Source of the DNA: Salsuginibacillus halophilus
GTDB taxonomy: Bacteria > Bacillota > Bacilli > Bacillales > Marinococcaceae
DNA length: 64,000 bases
Direction: 5' to 3'
Assembly: GCF_003014715.1 (NCBI RefSeq)
Contig: NZ_PYAV01000001.1
Span: 62,001-126,000 of the forward strand
Shown: piece by piece, positions 18,906 to 27,115 of the stretch
Numbering within the stretch: position 1 is the first letter of the stretch
Layout: every line of letters starts with the position of its first letter
The notes under the pieces: model-generated
What the model saw: the letters and a program-made list of their open reading frames with translations, nothing else
Told to the model about the DNA's origin: nothing
The model's database searches: none
Program-made: the position numbers and the translations under genes

Positions 18906-18920
18906 AACGAATGAAGCAAG

Positions 18921-18955
18921 AAAGGAGCTGGGGCAACCAAGCTCCTTTTTTTCGT
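18921..18955 (+). terminator. Terminator after rplS
   Basis: AAAGGAGCT pairs with AGCTCCTTT around a loop GGGGCAACCA, followed by a run of T. It separates rplS from rbgA. Confidence 0.8.
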
Positions 18956-18981
18956 ATATCATAGTATAAAAGGGTGAGAAT

Positions 18982-19863
18982 ATGACGATTCAATGGTTTC
19001 CAGGACACATGGCAAAAGCGAACCGTGAACTAAAAGAAAACCTCGGAAAAATAGATGTTGTTATTGAACTTGTAGATGCCCGGTTGCCGCAGGCTTCGCG
19101 CAATCCCATGCTGAATGAAACGGCTGCAGGAAAGCCGCGGGTGATTGCAATGATGAAAACGGACCTAGCTGACCCTGAAGTAACAAAAGCCTGGCACGCT
19201 TTTTTTGAAGAGCGTGGGGAAACGGTTGTAAATGTGAATGCCAAGCACGGTAAAGGTTTAAAAGACTTATTAAATACTGCCGTTGAGGTTGGTAAGCAAA
19301 CGCAGGCTCGTCTTATTGAAAAAGGTGTTTCACCGCGGGCGCCGCGGGCAATGGTGATTGGTGTACCAAACGTTGGGAAGTCGACATTAATCAATCAGCT
19401 GATCAATAAAAAGACGGCAAATATTGGAGACACACCAGGGGTGACGAGACAGCAGCAGTGGTTAAAAGTAAACCAAAACTTAGATTTGCTCGACACGCCT
19501 GGTATTTTATGGCCGAAGTTTGAATATGAAGATGTCGGCAATAAGCTCGCTTTAGTGAAAGCGATCAAAGAAGAGCGGTTTATTGCTCAGGATGTGGCTT
19601 TATTTCTCATTAACATCTTAAAAGAACGTTACCCGGAGCTGTTAAAAGACCGGTACAAGCTTGATGAAATCCCAGAAGATGGCGTGGAACTCTTTGAGGC
19701 GATCGGCTTAAAGCGAGGCTGCTTAATTCGTAAAGGTGACGTTGATTTTGAAAAAGCAGCAGGGGTTGTATTAACGGATTTTCGAAATGAGAAGCTCGGC
19801 AAGATTAGTTTGGAAACGCCAAATGATTGGAAAGAGCGACTCACTGAAGAAAGTGAAGCATAA
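18982..19863 (+). CDS. rbgA: Ribosome biogenesis GTPase RbgA (YlqF)
   Basis: Circularly permuted GTPase essential for late 50S assembly in B. subtilis. In 293 residues the order of G motifs is permuted: MKTD (G4) comes first, then GVPNVGKSTLINQL (G1) and DTPGILWP (G3). The N-terminus MTIQWFPGHMAKA is typical and the C-terminal ANTAR-like helical domain is present. The ATG is preceded by AAAAGGGTGAG. Next come rnhB and ylqG, as in B. subtilis. Confidence 0.96.
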   Translation: MTIQWFPGHMAKANRELKENLGKIDVVIELVDARLPQASRNPMLNETAAGKPRVIAMMKTDLADPEVTKAWHAFFEERGETVVNVNAKHGKGLKDLLNTAVEVGKQTQARLIEKGVSPRAPRAMVIGVPNVGKSTLINQLINKKTANIGDTPGVTRQQQWLKVNQNLDLLDTPGILWPKFEYEDVGNKLALVKAIKEERFIAQDVALFLINILKERYPELLKDRYKLDEIPEDGVELFEAIGLKRGCLIRKGDVDFEKAAGVVLTDFRNEKLGKISLETPNDWKERLTEESEA

Positions 19864-19956
19864 ATGGGGGAGCAAGCTGAATCATTTACCAGTTTTAAAT
19901 TGTGAATGGCAGTAAAATTTCTATGCTGAGAAACCGATAAAAAAAGTGAGGAAGAA

Positions 19957-20745
19957 ATGATGACAACGCGCTGGTCAGTGAAAGAGATTGAAGCGTATTT
20001 AAAAAACACCGATCCTGCTCAAATTCCGGAAGCAGCTGAAGCATTCCGAGCTGATGAAAGAAAAGGTGCCCAGGCGGCTGTTGCCCGCTTTGAGCAAAGA
20101 AAAAAAGCGGAAGAGGCAAAAGCAGCTGACTTTTTAGAAAAGCAGGCGTTTGATCAACAAATGGCTCCTGAAGCAGCTTTCATTGCCGGGATCGATGAAG
20201 TTGGCCGTGGGCCGCTTGCCGGTCCGGTTATGGCTGCAGCTGTAATTCTTCCGAGTGAAAAAATATTTGCAGGCATTACAGATTCTAAAAAGTTATCTGA
20301 AGCCAAGCGGCGGGAATATTTGAAAGAGATTGAAGCTTGTGCAGATGTCGGCATAGGTGAAGCAAGTGCTGAAGAAATTGATCAATACAACATTTATCAA
20401 GCGACAAGGCTTGCAATGAAACGGGCGGTATCTCATTTAGAGAGATCGCCCGGGCATTTAATTGTGGATGCAATGCATGTGCCGGTACAGCTGCCGCAGA
20501 CAAGCATTGTCCAAGGTGATGAGAAAAGTGCGGCGGTTGCTGCTGCTTCGATCGCTGCGAAAGTGACGCGCGACGAAAAAATGGCTCAATTAAGCCGGGA
20601 GTATCCAGGCTACGGGTTTGAGAGTAACAGCGGCTACGGAACGAAAGCGCATTTAGAAGCACTAGAGACGTACGGCGTAACGCCTGTACACCGCCGCTCA
20701 TTTGCACCGGTGCGAAACTTAGTGCAGCCAGGGGATGTTCAATGA
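19957..20745 (+). CDS. rnhB: Ribonuclease HII
   Basis: Removes misincorporated ribonucleotides and RNA from RNA-DNA hybrids. The 262-residue protein has an N-terminal extension of about 70 residues (helical, charged, typical of Bacillus RnhB) and then AGIDEVGRGPLAGPV with the first catalytic Asp and Glu, DSKKLSEAKR, LIVDAMHV with a catalytic Asp, and AAKVTRDEKM. The ATG at 19957 follows GTGAGGAAGAA; an alternative ATG is the next codon. Confidence 0.95.
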   Translation: MMTTRWSVKEIEAYLKNTDPAQIPEAAEAFRADERKGAQAAVARFEQRKKAEEAKAADFLEKQAFDQQMAPEAAFIAGIDEVGRGPLAGPVMAAAVILPSEKIFAGITDSKKLSEAKRREYLKEIEACADVGIGEASAEEIDQYNIYQATRLAMKRAVSHLERSPGHLIVDAMHVPVQLPQTSIVQGDEKSAAVAAASIAAKVTRDEKMAQLSREYPGYGFESNSGYGTKAHLEALETYGVTPVHRRSFAPVRNLVQPGDVQ

Positions 20746-20766
20746 TTCGTTGAGGAGGGGACCGTT

Positions 20767-22629
20767 ATGCAGGGGCTGCCAATGAATCCTGCCCAGCAGA
20801 TGCAGGCGCAGCAGGCAGGAACACAACAACTGAATGCCGGGCAGGGAGCTAAAAGTCTTCAGTTGAAAAAAGGGCAAGTGTTCCAAGGGCATGTCGTTAA
20901 GCTGTTTCCGCAAAGCTTAGCAGCATTGCAGCTTCAAGGTCAGACGGTTACGGCCCGGCTTGAAGCCGCTTTAACAGCTGGCGAACGTTATACCTTTCAA
21001 GTACAGCAGGCTGATGGAATCCCTCGTCTGCAAGTGCTTGATGCAAACACCGAGCGCCCGGCAGAACAACGCAGCCCGCAAGGAGCACCTGCCCAAGGGA
21101 GCAGCAGTGATGCACAGCAGCTGCTCCGCCAGTTGGCTGTATCAGACTCAAGAGCCCATCAAGAGCTGTTGCAGCATATGCAGCGCGAGCAGCAGCCATT
21201 TACCCGTGAGCAGCTGCAGGCAGGCGGTCAGCTGCTCCGCCAGATGAACGATACATCAGCTAGTGCAATGCAGCAGGTGCAGACGATGATGATGCGGAAT
21301 ATGCCGATGACAGAGACGGTCTTTCGTTCTGTGCAGGCATTGAATACAAACGAGTCACTCTCCCAACAGCTGCAGCAGTTGCAGCAGCAGGCAGCAGGTG
21401 AACTGCAAAACAGCCGGGCGACAACGCAGCAGCAGCAGGCACTGCAGCAGCTGCTCGAAGGTTTACAAGCCGCTCGTCGTGAAGGTGCAGCAGTTGTGCA
21501 GCAAGGTGCACCAACACCTGCTTCAGAAAGCGAGCGCCTCACAACTCTCATGCAGCAGATGGCTTCTTCCGGACGTGAACAAGCAGGAGCTGAAGATTTA
21601 CTTCGCCGGCTCGGAGCGGTGCCGCAGGGCATGAGCCGCGATGAGATGTTTGCCCAGTTTAAGCAAAATGTTTTAAGCCGGGATAATGAAGCCGTTGTTC
21701 GCCAGCTGTGGCCGTTTTTGTCAAATTCAAGCCAAGGCACACCGCTTGCTCGTATGGAGCCTCAGCAGCTGTTTCAATTTCTCATGCAGAATATGGCGCA
21801 GGATTCAGGGCGTGAAGGTGAGCAGCTCAGGCTGCTGCAGCAGCTCCTTCCAAGCGGAGCAAATGTTACGCAGGCCGCGCAAAACTTAACGAACGCCCTG
21901 CAGCAGAACGCAGCATTTAGTGAGGGTGAACAGCGGGCATTGCAGCAGATGTTAACCCAGCAAGGGGGCGCAGGGCGTCAAGAAGGAAGTTTTACCCCGG
22001 GGCAGCTTCTCTCCCGTGCGTTTGAGCAGCTCGGGCTCCGCCATGAACAGCAAATCAGCCAAGGGATGGAGCAGGGCGGAGGCCGCCTCCAGGCAGGTGG
22101 ACAGGAGGGACAGCAGCAGTTAAAGCCGGCACTGTTAGCACAGCTTGCTTCACTACCAGATCACATTCGTCCGCAGGCAGAGCAGCTTGTACACAGGTTA
22201 ACCGGAGCGCAGTTGTTCGGGCAGGATCAGCAGGGACCGCTGTCGCATACCGCGCTGCAGCTGCCGGTAGGGTTTGGTGATTTTTATACAGATGTATCCA
22301 TGCAATGGGAAGGGCGCCGGCAGTCAAATGGTCAGATTGATCCGGATCATGCCCGGGTTCTCTTTTATTTAAATCTTGAGCAGCTCGGCTCAACCATGGT
22401 TGATGTACAGATTCAAAATCGTATCGTTTCAATCCAGGTGATGAATGATACACCAGAACCGGCTGCGCTAACAAAAGCATTGAAACCTCATGTAAAAAGC
22501 CGACTTGAAGCGATGGGCTACACCCTTTCAGGCATCCACTGGCGCGAATCTGCTATTGAAAAAGCAGAACCAGCGCCGCAGTCTTATCCGCAGTCATCCT
22601 TTTATGAAGGGTTTGATGTCCGCGTATGA
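20767..22629 (+). CDS. ylqG: YlqG, FliK-like glutamine-rich protein
   Basis: A 620-residue protein at the position of B. subtilis ylqG. The N-terminus (MQGLPMNPAQQMQAQQAGTQ and on) and centre are very rich in Gln, Ala and Leu and probably helical or disordered. The last 110 residues (LPVGFGDFYTDVSMQWEGRR to LSGIHWRESA) resemble the C-terminal fold of flagellar hook-length protein FliK. The DNA is rich in CAG because of the Gln codons. The gene is followed with a four-base overlap by ylqH, which resembles the cytoplasmic domain of FlhB. The pairing mirrors FliK-FlhB, suggesting a role linked to export control, but no function is established to my knowledge. Confidence 0.8.
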   Translation: MQGLPMNPAQQMQAQQAGTQQLNAGQGAKSLQLKKGQVFQGHVVKLFPQSLAALQLQGQTVTARLEAALTAGERYTFQVQQADGIPRLQVLDANTERPAEQRSPQGAPAQGSSSDAQQLLRQLAVSDSRAHQELLQHMQREQQPFTREQLQAGGQLLRQMNDTSASAMQQVQTMMMRNMPMTETVFRSVQALNTNESLSQQLQQLQQQAAGELQNSRATTQQQQALQQLLEGLQAARREGAAVVQQGAPTPASESERLTTLMQQMASSGREQAGAEDLLRRLGAVPQGMSRDEMFAQFKQNVLSRDNEAVVRQLWPFLSNSSQGTPLARMEPQQLFQFLMQNMAQDSGREGEQLRLLQQLLPSGANVTQAAQNLTNALQQNAAFSEGEQRALQQMLTQQGGAGRQEGSFTPGQLLSRAFEQLGLRHEQQISQGMEQGGGRLQAGGQEGQQQLKPALLAQLASLPDHIRPQAEQLVHRLTGAQLFGQDQQGPLSHTALQLPVGFGDFYTDVSMQWEGRRQSNGQIDPDHARVLFYLNLEQLGSTMVDVQIQNRIVSIQVMNDTPEPAALTKALKPHVKSRLEAMGYTLSGIHWRESAIEKAEPAPQSYPQSSFYEGFDVRV

Positions 22630-22910
22630 CAAACAAAGATGAACAAGAAATTTGGAAAAAGCGTGCCGTTGCTTTAGGTTACCATGAAAACGAACATGCC
22701 GCACCGCTTGTCAAAGCAACAGGTAAAGGATACCGGGCTGAAGACATTATTGCCCAGGCAGAGGCTTCTAACATTCCCATTCAAGAAGATCCTTCGCTTG
22801 TTGAGCTGCTCAGCCAGCTCGAGTTGAATGAAGAGATCCCGGAAGATTTATATGAAGTTGTAGCTGAAGTCTTTGCTTTTATTTACCGTGTTGATAAGCA
22901 TATGAAGTGA
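22626..22910 (+). CDS. ylqH: YlqH, FlhB C-terminal-domain paralogue
   Basis: A 94-residue protein that aligns with the cytoplasmic domain of FlhB downstream of the autocleavage site: KRAVALGYHENEHAAPLVKA corresponds to FAVALKYDEANMDAPVITA in FlhB of this window, and the ending EEIPEDLYEVVAEVFAFIYR to DEIPEDMFKAVAELLAYVYR. The NPTH cleavage motif is missing (WKKR lies at that place) and there are no membrane segments. It overlaps ylqG by four bases (ATGA). The family is annotated as an export-apparatus switch-like protein; its role is unknown. Confidence 0.85.
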   Translation: MTNKDEQEIWKKRAVALGYHENEHAAPLVKATGKGYRAEDIIAQAEASNIPIQEDPSLVELLSQLELNEEIPEDLYEVVAEVFAFIYRVDKHMK

Positions 22911-23080
22911 AGTTACGCTGCGTGCAAGTTGCTCTGTGGTTCACACGCAAAGTAATTACCGTTGTAACCGTCTGTAAATAGCGAAGTCAACTATAGATTA
23001 AATCAATGCTGATCGTTTGGTATTTTTGTCAATAGAATTTATTTCCATACAGTTGTTTTTCGGAAAGTCGTCTAGAATTG

Positions 23081-23109
23081 TTGAAATACCTTTCATTTTT
23101 TTATAGGAT
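23081..23109 (+). promoter_or_regulatory. Candidate sigma-A promoter of sucCD
   Basis: TTGAAA (23081-23086) and TAGGAT (23104-23109) are 17 bases apart and would give a leader of about 110 bases. Confidence 0.5.
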
Positions 23110-23143
23110 TAAAGGTGGCAGAAGTTTTACACGAATCCAATCG

Positions 23144-23157
23144 TGAAATCGCTGCCA
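23144..23157 (+). promoter_or_regulatory. Candidate cre (CcpA) site in the sucCD leader
   Basis: TGAAATCGCTGCCA matches the cre consensus TGWAANCGNTNWCA at 13 of 14 positions. It lies about 30 bases past the putative start of transcription, a position from which CcpA can block elongation. Repression of citric-acid-cycle genes by CcpA in glucose-fed Bacillus makes this plausible. Confidence 0.45.
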
Positions 23158-23224
23158 CATAATTGCCGTGCAGTTTAGGCTGCATGAGACCATGAACGGT
23201 ACCGTTAGGAGGATGGGGAATAAC

Positions 23225-24385
23225 ATGAATATTCATGAATATCAGGGGAAAGAGCTCCTTAGACAGTATGGCGTTGCCGTACCGAATGGCAAAGTTGCTT
23301 TTTCTGCTGATGAAGCAGAGCAGGCTGCCAAAGAACTTGGCGGAGACGTTAACGTAGTAAAAGCCCAAATCCACGCAGGTGGCCGCGGCAAAGCCGGCGG
23401 CGTTAAAGTGGCGAAGAGCCTCGAAGACGTGCGTACATATGCTGATGAGATTTTGGGTAAGCAGCTTGTAACGCACCAGACCGGACCTGAAGGTAAAGAA
23501 GTGAAGCGCCTTTTAGTTGAAGAAGGCTGCGACATTCAAAGTGAATACTACATCGGTCTTGTACTCGATCGTGAAAGCTCCCGCATTGTATTAATGGGGT
23601 CTGAAGAAGGCGGTACAGAGATCGAGCAGGTAGCGGAAGAAACACCAGAGAAAATTTTCAAAGAATTCATTGATCCGGCAGTGGGTCTGCAAGGCTATCA
23701 AGCGCGTCGTCTTGCATTTAACATCAACATCCCGCCGGAGCTTCTAGGTCAGGCTGTGAAATTTATGAGCGGCTTGTACAACGCATTTGTTGACAAAGAC
23801 TGTTCCGTTGCAGAAATTAACCCGCTTGTTACAACTGGTGACGGTGCGGTACAAGCATTGGATGCAAAGTTGAACTTTGACGCTAACGCACTTTATCGTC
23901 AAAAAGATGTTATGGAATTCCGCGATCTTGATGAAGAGGATCCAAAAGAAATTGAAGCTTCAAAGCATGACTTAAGCTACATTGCACTTGATGGTAACAT
24001 CGGCTGCATGGTTAACGGTGCAGGTCTTGCAATGGCAACAATGGACACAATTAAGCACTTTAACGGCGAACCGGCGAACTTCCTTGATGTTGGCGGCGGT
24101 GCAAGCGCTGAAAAAGTAACCGAAGCATTCAAGATTATTCTTGCTGACGAAACTGTCAAAGGCATTTTTGTTAACATCTTCGGCGGCATCATGAAGTGTG
24201 ACGTTATTGCTGAAGGTGTTGTTACAGCAACGCGCGAAGTTGGGCTTGAGCTCCCGCTTGTTGTCCGTCTTGAAGGTACAAATGTTGAGCGCGGTAAAGA
24301 AATTCTTGAAGAGTCCGGCTTGAACATTGCAGCAGCGGACACAATGGCAGATGGCGCACAAAAAATCGTAGAATTAGTAAAATAG
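23225..24385 (+). CDS. sucC: Succinyl-CoA synthetase, beta subunit
   Basis: ATP-grasp subunit (386 residues) of the enzyme that makes ATP or GTP from succinyl-CoA in the citric acid cycle. Visible blocks are [17 protein letters not shown], the nucleotide loop [30 protein letters not shown] and [11 protein letters not shown]. The ATG at 23225 is chosen because TTAGGAGGATGGGG precedes it and the protein then starts as in the family. sucD follows after 19 bases with its own ribosome site. Confidence 0.97.
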   Translation: MNIHEYQGKELLRQYGVAVPNGKVAFSADEAEQAAKELGGDVNVVKAQIHAGGRGKAGGVKVAKSLEDVRTYADEILGKQLVTHQTGPEGKEVKRLLVEEGCDIQSEYYIGLVLDRESSRIVLMGSEEGGTEIEQVAEETPEKIFKEFIDPAVGLQGYQARRLAFNINIPPELLGQAVKFMSGLYNAFVDKDCSVAEINPLVTTGDGAVQALDAKLNFDANALYRQKDVMEFRDLDEEDPKEIEASKHDLSYIALDGNIGCMVNGAGLAMATMDTIKHFNGEPANFLDVGGGASAEKVTEAFKIILADETVKGIFVNIFGGIMKCDVIAEGVVTATREVGLELPLVVRLEGTNVERGKEILEESGLNIAAADTMADGAQKIVELVK

Positions 24386-24404
24386 AAAGGCGGGACAAAG
24401 ACCT

Positions 24405-25322
24405 ATGAGTATCATGATTGATAAGGATACAAAGGTAATTGTTCAAGGGATCACCGGTGCAACCGGGCTGTTCCACACACAGCAGGCCCTTGAATACGGT
24501 ACGAACATTGTCGGCGGTGTAACCCCGAAAAAAGGCGGCGAAACAATCGAAGGCATCCCGGTTTTCGATACTGTTGAAGATGCGGTGAAAGAAACAGGTG
24601 CAACGGCGTCTGTCATTTACGTTCCACCAGCTTTTGCAGCTGATGCAATTATGGAAGCTGTCGACGCTGAACTTGATCTTGCCATCTGTATTACAGAAGG
24701 TATTCCAGTGATGGATATGATCAAAGTGAAACGTTTCATGGAAGGCAAGAAAACGCGCCTTGTCGGCCCGAACTGCCCAGGCGTGATCACGCCGGATGAG
24801 TGTAAAATCGGCATCATGCCGGGCTACATCCATAAGCCTGGCCACGTCGGTGTTGTTTCCCGCTCTGGTACATTAACGTACGAAGCGGTAGATCAGCTTT
24901 CCACTGCAGGTGTCGGTCAGTCCACAGCTGTAGGTATTGGCGGCGACCCGGTCAACGGAACAAACTTTATCGACACATTGAAAATGTTCAATGAAGACCC
25001 GGATACAAAAGCAGTCGTTATGATCGGTGAAATCGGCGGCACAGCAGAAGAAGAGGCAGCCGAGTGGATTAACGACAACATGGATAAGCCGGTTGTTGGC
25101 TTTATCGGCGGACGTACAGCCCCTCCAGGAAAGCGTATGGGCCATGCCGGTGCGATCATCTCTGGTGGTAAAGGTACGGCTGATGAAAAGATTAAAACGC
25201 TTGAAGCTTGTGGCGTACGCACAGCAGACACGCCTGCTGACATTGGCGAAACGCTCATCCAAGCGCTCAAAGATAACAACATTTACGAAGCGTGCCTCAC
25301 GCACGAACCGAAAAAGGCATAG
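24405..25322 (+). CDS. sucD: Succinyl-CoA synthetase, alpha subunit
   Basis: CoA-binding, histidine-phosphorylated subunit (305 residues). The N-terminus has [20 protein letters not shown] (CoA site), then [21 protein letters not shown], and the phosphohistidine in [19 protein letters not shown] follows GAAAGGCGGGAC. The gene ends right at a hairpin terminator, which is repeated 612 bases downstream on the other side of repeat copy B. Confidence 0.97.
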   Translation: MSIMIDKDTKVIVQGITGATGLFHTQQALEYGTNIVGGVTPKKGGETIEGIPVFDTVEDAVKETGATASVIYVPPAFAADAIMEAVDAELDLAICITEGIPVMDMIKVKRFMEGKKTRLVGPNCPGVITPDECKIGIMPGYIHKPGHVGVVSRSGTLTYEAVDQLSTAGVGQSTAVGIGGDPVNGTNFIDTLKMFNEDPDTKAVVMIGEIGGTAEEEAAEWINDNMDKPVVGFIGGRTAPPGKRMGHAGAIISGGKGTADEKIKTLEACGVRTADTPADIGETLIQALKDNNIYEACLTHEPKKA

Positions 25323-25329
25323 TTCGCGA

Positions 25330-25354
25330 AACCCCGGCGAAAGCCGGGGTTTTT
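25330..25354 (+). terminator. sucD terminator, left copy
   Basis: ACCCCGGC GAAA GCCGGGGT followed by TTTT forms a compact hairpin directly after sucD. The 24 bases 25330-25353 recur exactly at 25942-25965. Confidence 0.85.
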
Positions 25355-25941
25355 AAACTTTCGACAAAGTACAAAACCAAATATTCACGGACTGCTTACT
25401 GCGCTGAACCGCGGGCTGCCGCATGAAGAGGATAAAAACCGAATCATGGACGTAACCTTCACGCCAGACGGACGCTTTCCCGAGGGCTTGGCTTCAGCTA
25501 ACTTGTTCGAAGGAAGAGCCTTCGAACAAGTGGATCTTCAGCCTGCGCTTGATCCTCTGGGAGTCGCCGTCTTTCGTTTCGGTCACTTTTACATTTGTCT
25601 TTTTTGTATGGATCGCTTGATGGTTTATAAAGCATCATGATGAAACTGATTCATTTAGCTATTGCTTGATCAAAAAGATCTTTACAATTCATAACGATCA
25701 AATAACCTAAGGCTGACGAGCCTCGGCGGCGACGCCTTCGCAGAACAACGAGTGAGAAAATCCCGCAAGCAGTGGTTTTCTGCCGAGGAAGTTGAGGAGG
25801 TACAAGAGGCTAAGAAGACACGATGCGATCAAGCGTTAGCGAAGATCAAACCGATGTCGCACTTGTGCCCTCCGGGTGCAAGCGTCCGCCGAAAAGCGAC
25901 GTCAGCCCTCCCTTTTCTAAAAAGTTTGTCTACACGCTGGC
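25354..25941 (-). repeat. Structured non-coding repeat element, copy B
   Basis: About 590 bases with the same sequence as copy A (8556-9158) but in the opposite orientation; in element sense it reads on the minus strand. Identical blocks include 25860-25879 (minus strand GCACCCGGAGGGCACAAGTG). The hairpin at 25501-25531 has a 13-pair stem where copy A has changed bases but kept pairing. Two open frames on the plus strand (from 25446 and 25752) are not supported, because copy A has a one-base indel and an in-frame stop at the matching places. The element is bracketed by exact 24-base copies of the sucD terminator. No transposase or reverse transcriptase is present. Confidence 0.82.
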
Positions 25942-25966
25942 AACCCCGGCGAAAGCCGGGGTTTTA
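25942..25966 (+). terminator. sucD terminator, right copy
   Basis: An exact 24-base repeat of 25330-25353 on the far side of the repeat element, with the hairpin CCCCGGC GAAA GCCGGGG and TTTTAT. The duplication argues that the element inserted into this terminator. Confidence 0.85.
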
Positions 25967-26073
25967 TCTATGATTACAAGGATCCCTCCTGCCAGCTGCC
26001 TAAACAGCTATATTCAACTTCGAAATTATCTTTTCTCTTTGTTTTAAATCCCTCAAAATTAAAGGATGATGTT

Positions 26074-26934
26074 ATGAACCATCGCGATGAGCTTCTCATT
26101 CATCTACACGCTTCTCTAGGCCCTCGCAATCGATTGTTTCAAGCCATGTATGACTATGACCCTTCCTTTCAAAAAATGATCAATCTGCCGCCGTCACACC
26201 TTGAGAAAGAGTTTTCCCTCCCCCGTGGTACACTGCAGCATGTGCACGCACCGCGCTACACACCACCGCGCACTGTTAACAGCTTTCCTTTAACTGTCTT
26301 AACGCGTTTTTCTCCTTTATTTCCACCACGGCTTCAATATATGCCTGACCCGCCTTGGGTGCTGTACATGCTTGGCGAACCCCGGATTACTTTCAATCCA
26401 GCTATGCTAGGTGTCGTTGGCACACGTAACAGCACCGTTTACGGAGAACGTGTGCTTAAGCACTTTATTCCTCCGCTCGTTCAACAAGGAGTCGTCATTG
26501 CAAGTGGTCTTGCTGCAGGCACGGACAGTACTGCACACCGTCTTGCCATTCAAAAAGGAAAAACCATCGGTATTCTCGGTCACGGCTTTCACCATATGTA
26601 TCCTGCTTGGAACACTTCTTTGCGCGACATGATTGCAGGTCATCATCTGCTCATTTCTGAATATCCGTTAAACACCCCGCCGCGTAAATGGCAGTTTCCT
26701 CACCGTAACCGCATCATCAGCGCGTTAAGTGATGCACTTTTTATTCCTGAAGCAAAACTACGCTCCGGTACAATGACGACCGTACGCGCTGCCTTAGAAC
26801 AAGGGCGTCCCGTTTACACCGTTCCGGGGCCGATTTTTCAACCCGAGGCGGCTGGTACAAACAAAATCATTCAAGAAGGTGCAGGCGTTGTGCTCGGTCC
26901 TAACGACCTTAGTGAAGTTCTGCAATTATTTTAG
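26074..26934 (+). CDS. dprA: DNA processing protein DprA (Smf)
   Basis: Recombination mediator that loads RecA on incoming single-stranded DNA during natural transformation. The 286-residue protein has a short variable N-terminus, the block PDPPWVLYMLGEP, and the Rossmann-like domain with GVVGTRNSTVYGE, ASGLAAGTDSTAHRLA, SEYPLNTPPRKWQFPHRNR and SGTMTTVRAALEQGRPVYTV. Unlike its neighbours it is rich in His, Arg and Pro and poor in acidic residues, and uses more CCT, CTC and CAC codons. This may reflect a DNA-binding surface or a different history. ATG follows AAAGGATGATGTT. Order sucCD-dprA-topA is that of B. subtilis. Confidence 0.93.
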   Translation: MNHRDELLIHLHASLGPRNRLFQAMYDYDPSFQKMINLPPSHLEKEFSLPRGTLQHVHAPRYTPPRTVNSFPLTVLTRFSPLFPPRLQYMPDPPWVLYMLGEPRITFNPAMLGVVGTRNSTVYGERVLKHFIPPLVQQGVVIASGLAAGTDSTAHRLAIQKGKTIGILGHGFHHMYPAWNTSLRDMIAGHHLLISEYPLNTPPRKWQFPHRNRIISALSDALFIPEAKLRSGTMTTVRAALEQGRPVYTVPGPIFQPEAAGTNKIIQEGAGVVLGPNDLSEVLQLF

Positions 26935-27042
26935 GACGATTAAAAGCAGGAAAAAGCGGGAAGCAAAACGAACAGCCCTGAAATACAGGCACAAAAATCC
27001 GGCTGAAACTGAATTTTTCTAGCTGCAAATGTTTGGTTCTAT

Positions 27043-27072
27043 TTGACAAAGCATGATGCCGTATTTAATAAT
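27043..27072 (+). promoter_or_regulatory. Sigma-A promoter of topA
   Basis: A consensus -35 TTGACA (27043-27048) precedes AATAAT (27067-27072) by 18 bases. Its position over the in-frame ATG at 27053 is a reason to reject that upstream start for topA. Confidence 0.65.
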
Positions 27073-27115
27073 GGGGAAGATTTTAAAATACCTGAAGGGG
27101 GAGGAAACTTCCGAG

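Larger units (their letters stand above)
22911..23224 (+). other. Intergenic region before sucC
   Basis: About 310 bases with no gene. The first half is AT-rich with a weak hairpin GCGTG/CACGC but no T tract, so I see no clear terminator for ylqGH. The second half contains the putative sucC promoter, a catabolite-response-like site and two small hairpins (TGCAG/CTGCA and the palindrome ACGGTACCGT) close to the ribosome site. Confidence 0.6.

Noticed and set aside
21100-21520. CAG-rich repetitive DNA in ylqG as a satellite or mobile repeat
   Set aside because: The repetition follows the Gln codons of one continuous protein and has no regular unit or flanking repeats.
25446-25640. Possible 64-residue protein in repeat copy B
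   Set aside because: Copy A has a one-base length difference inside the frame, so the peptide is not conserved; no ribosome site.
25752-25973. Possible 73-residue charged protein in repeat copy B
   Set aside because: Copy A has an in-frame TGA at the equivalent position, and the frame runs through the right terminator copy.
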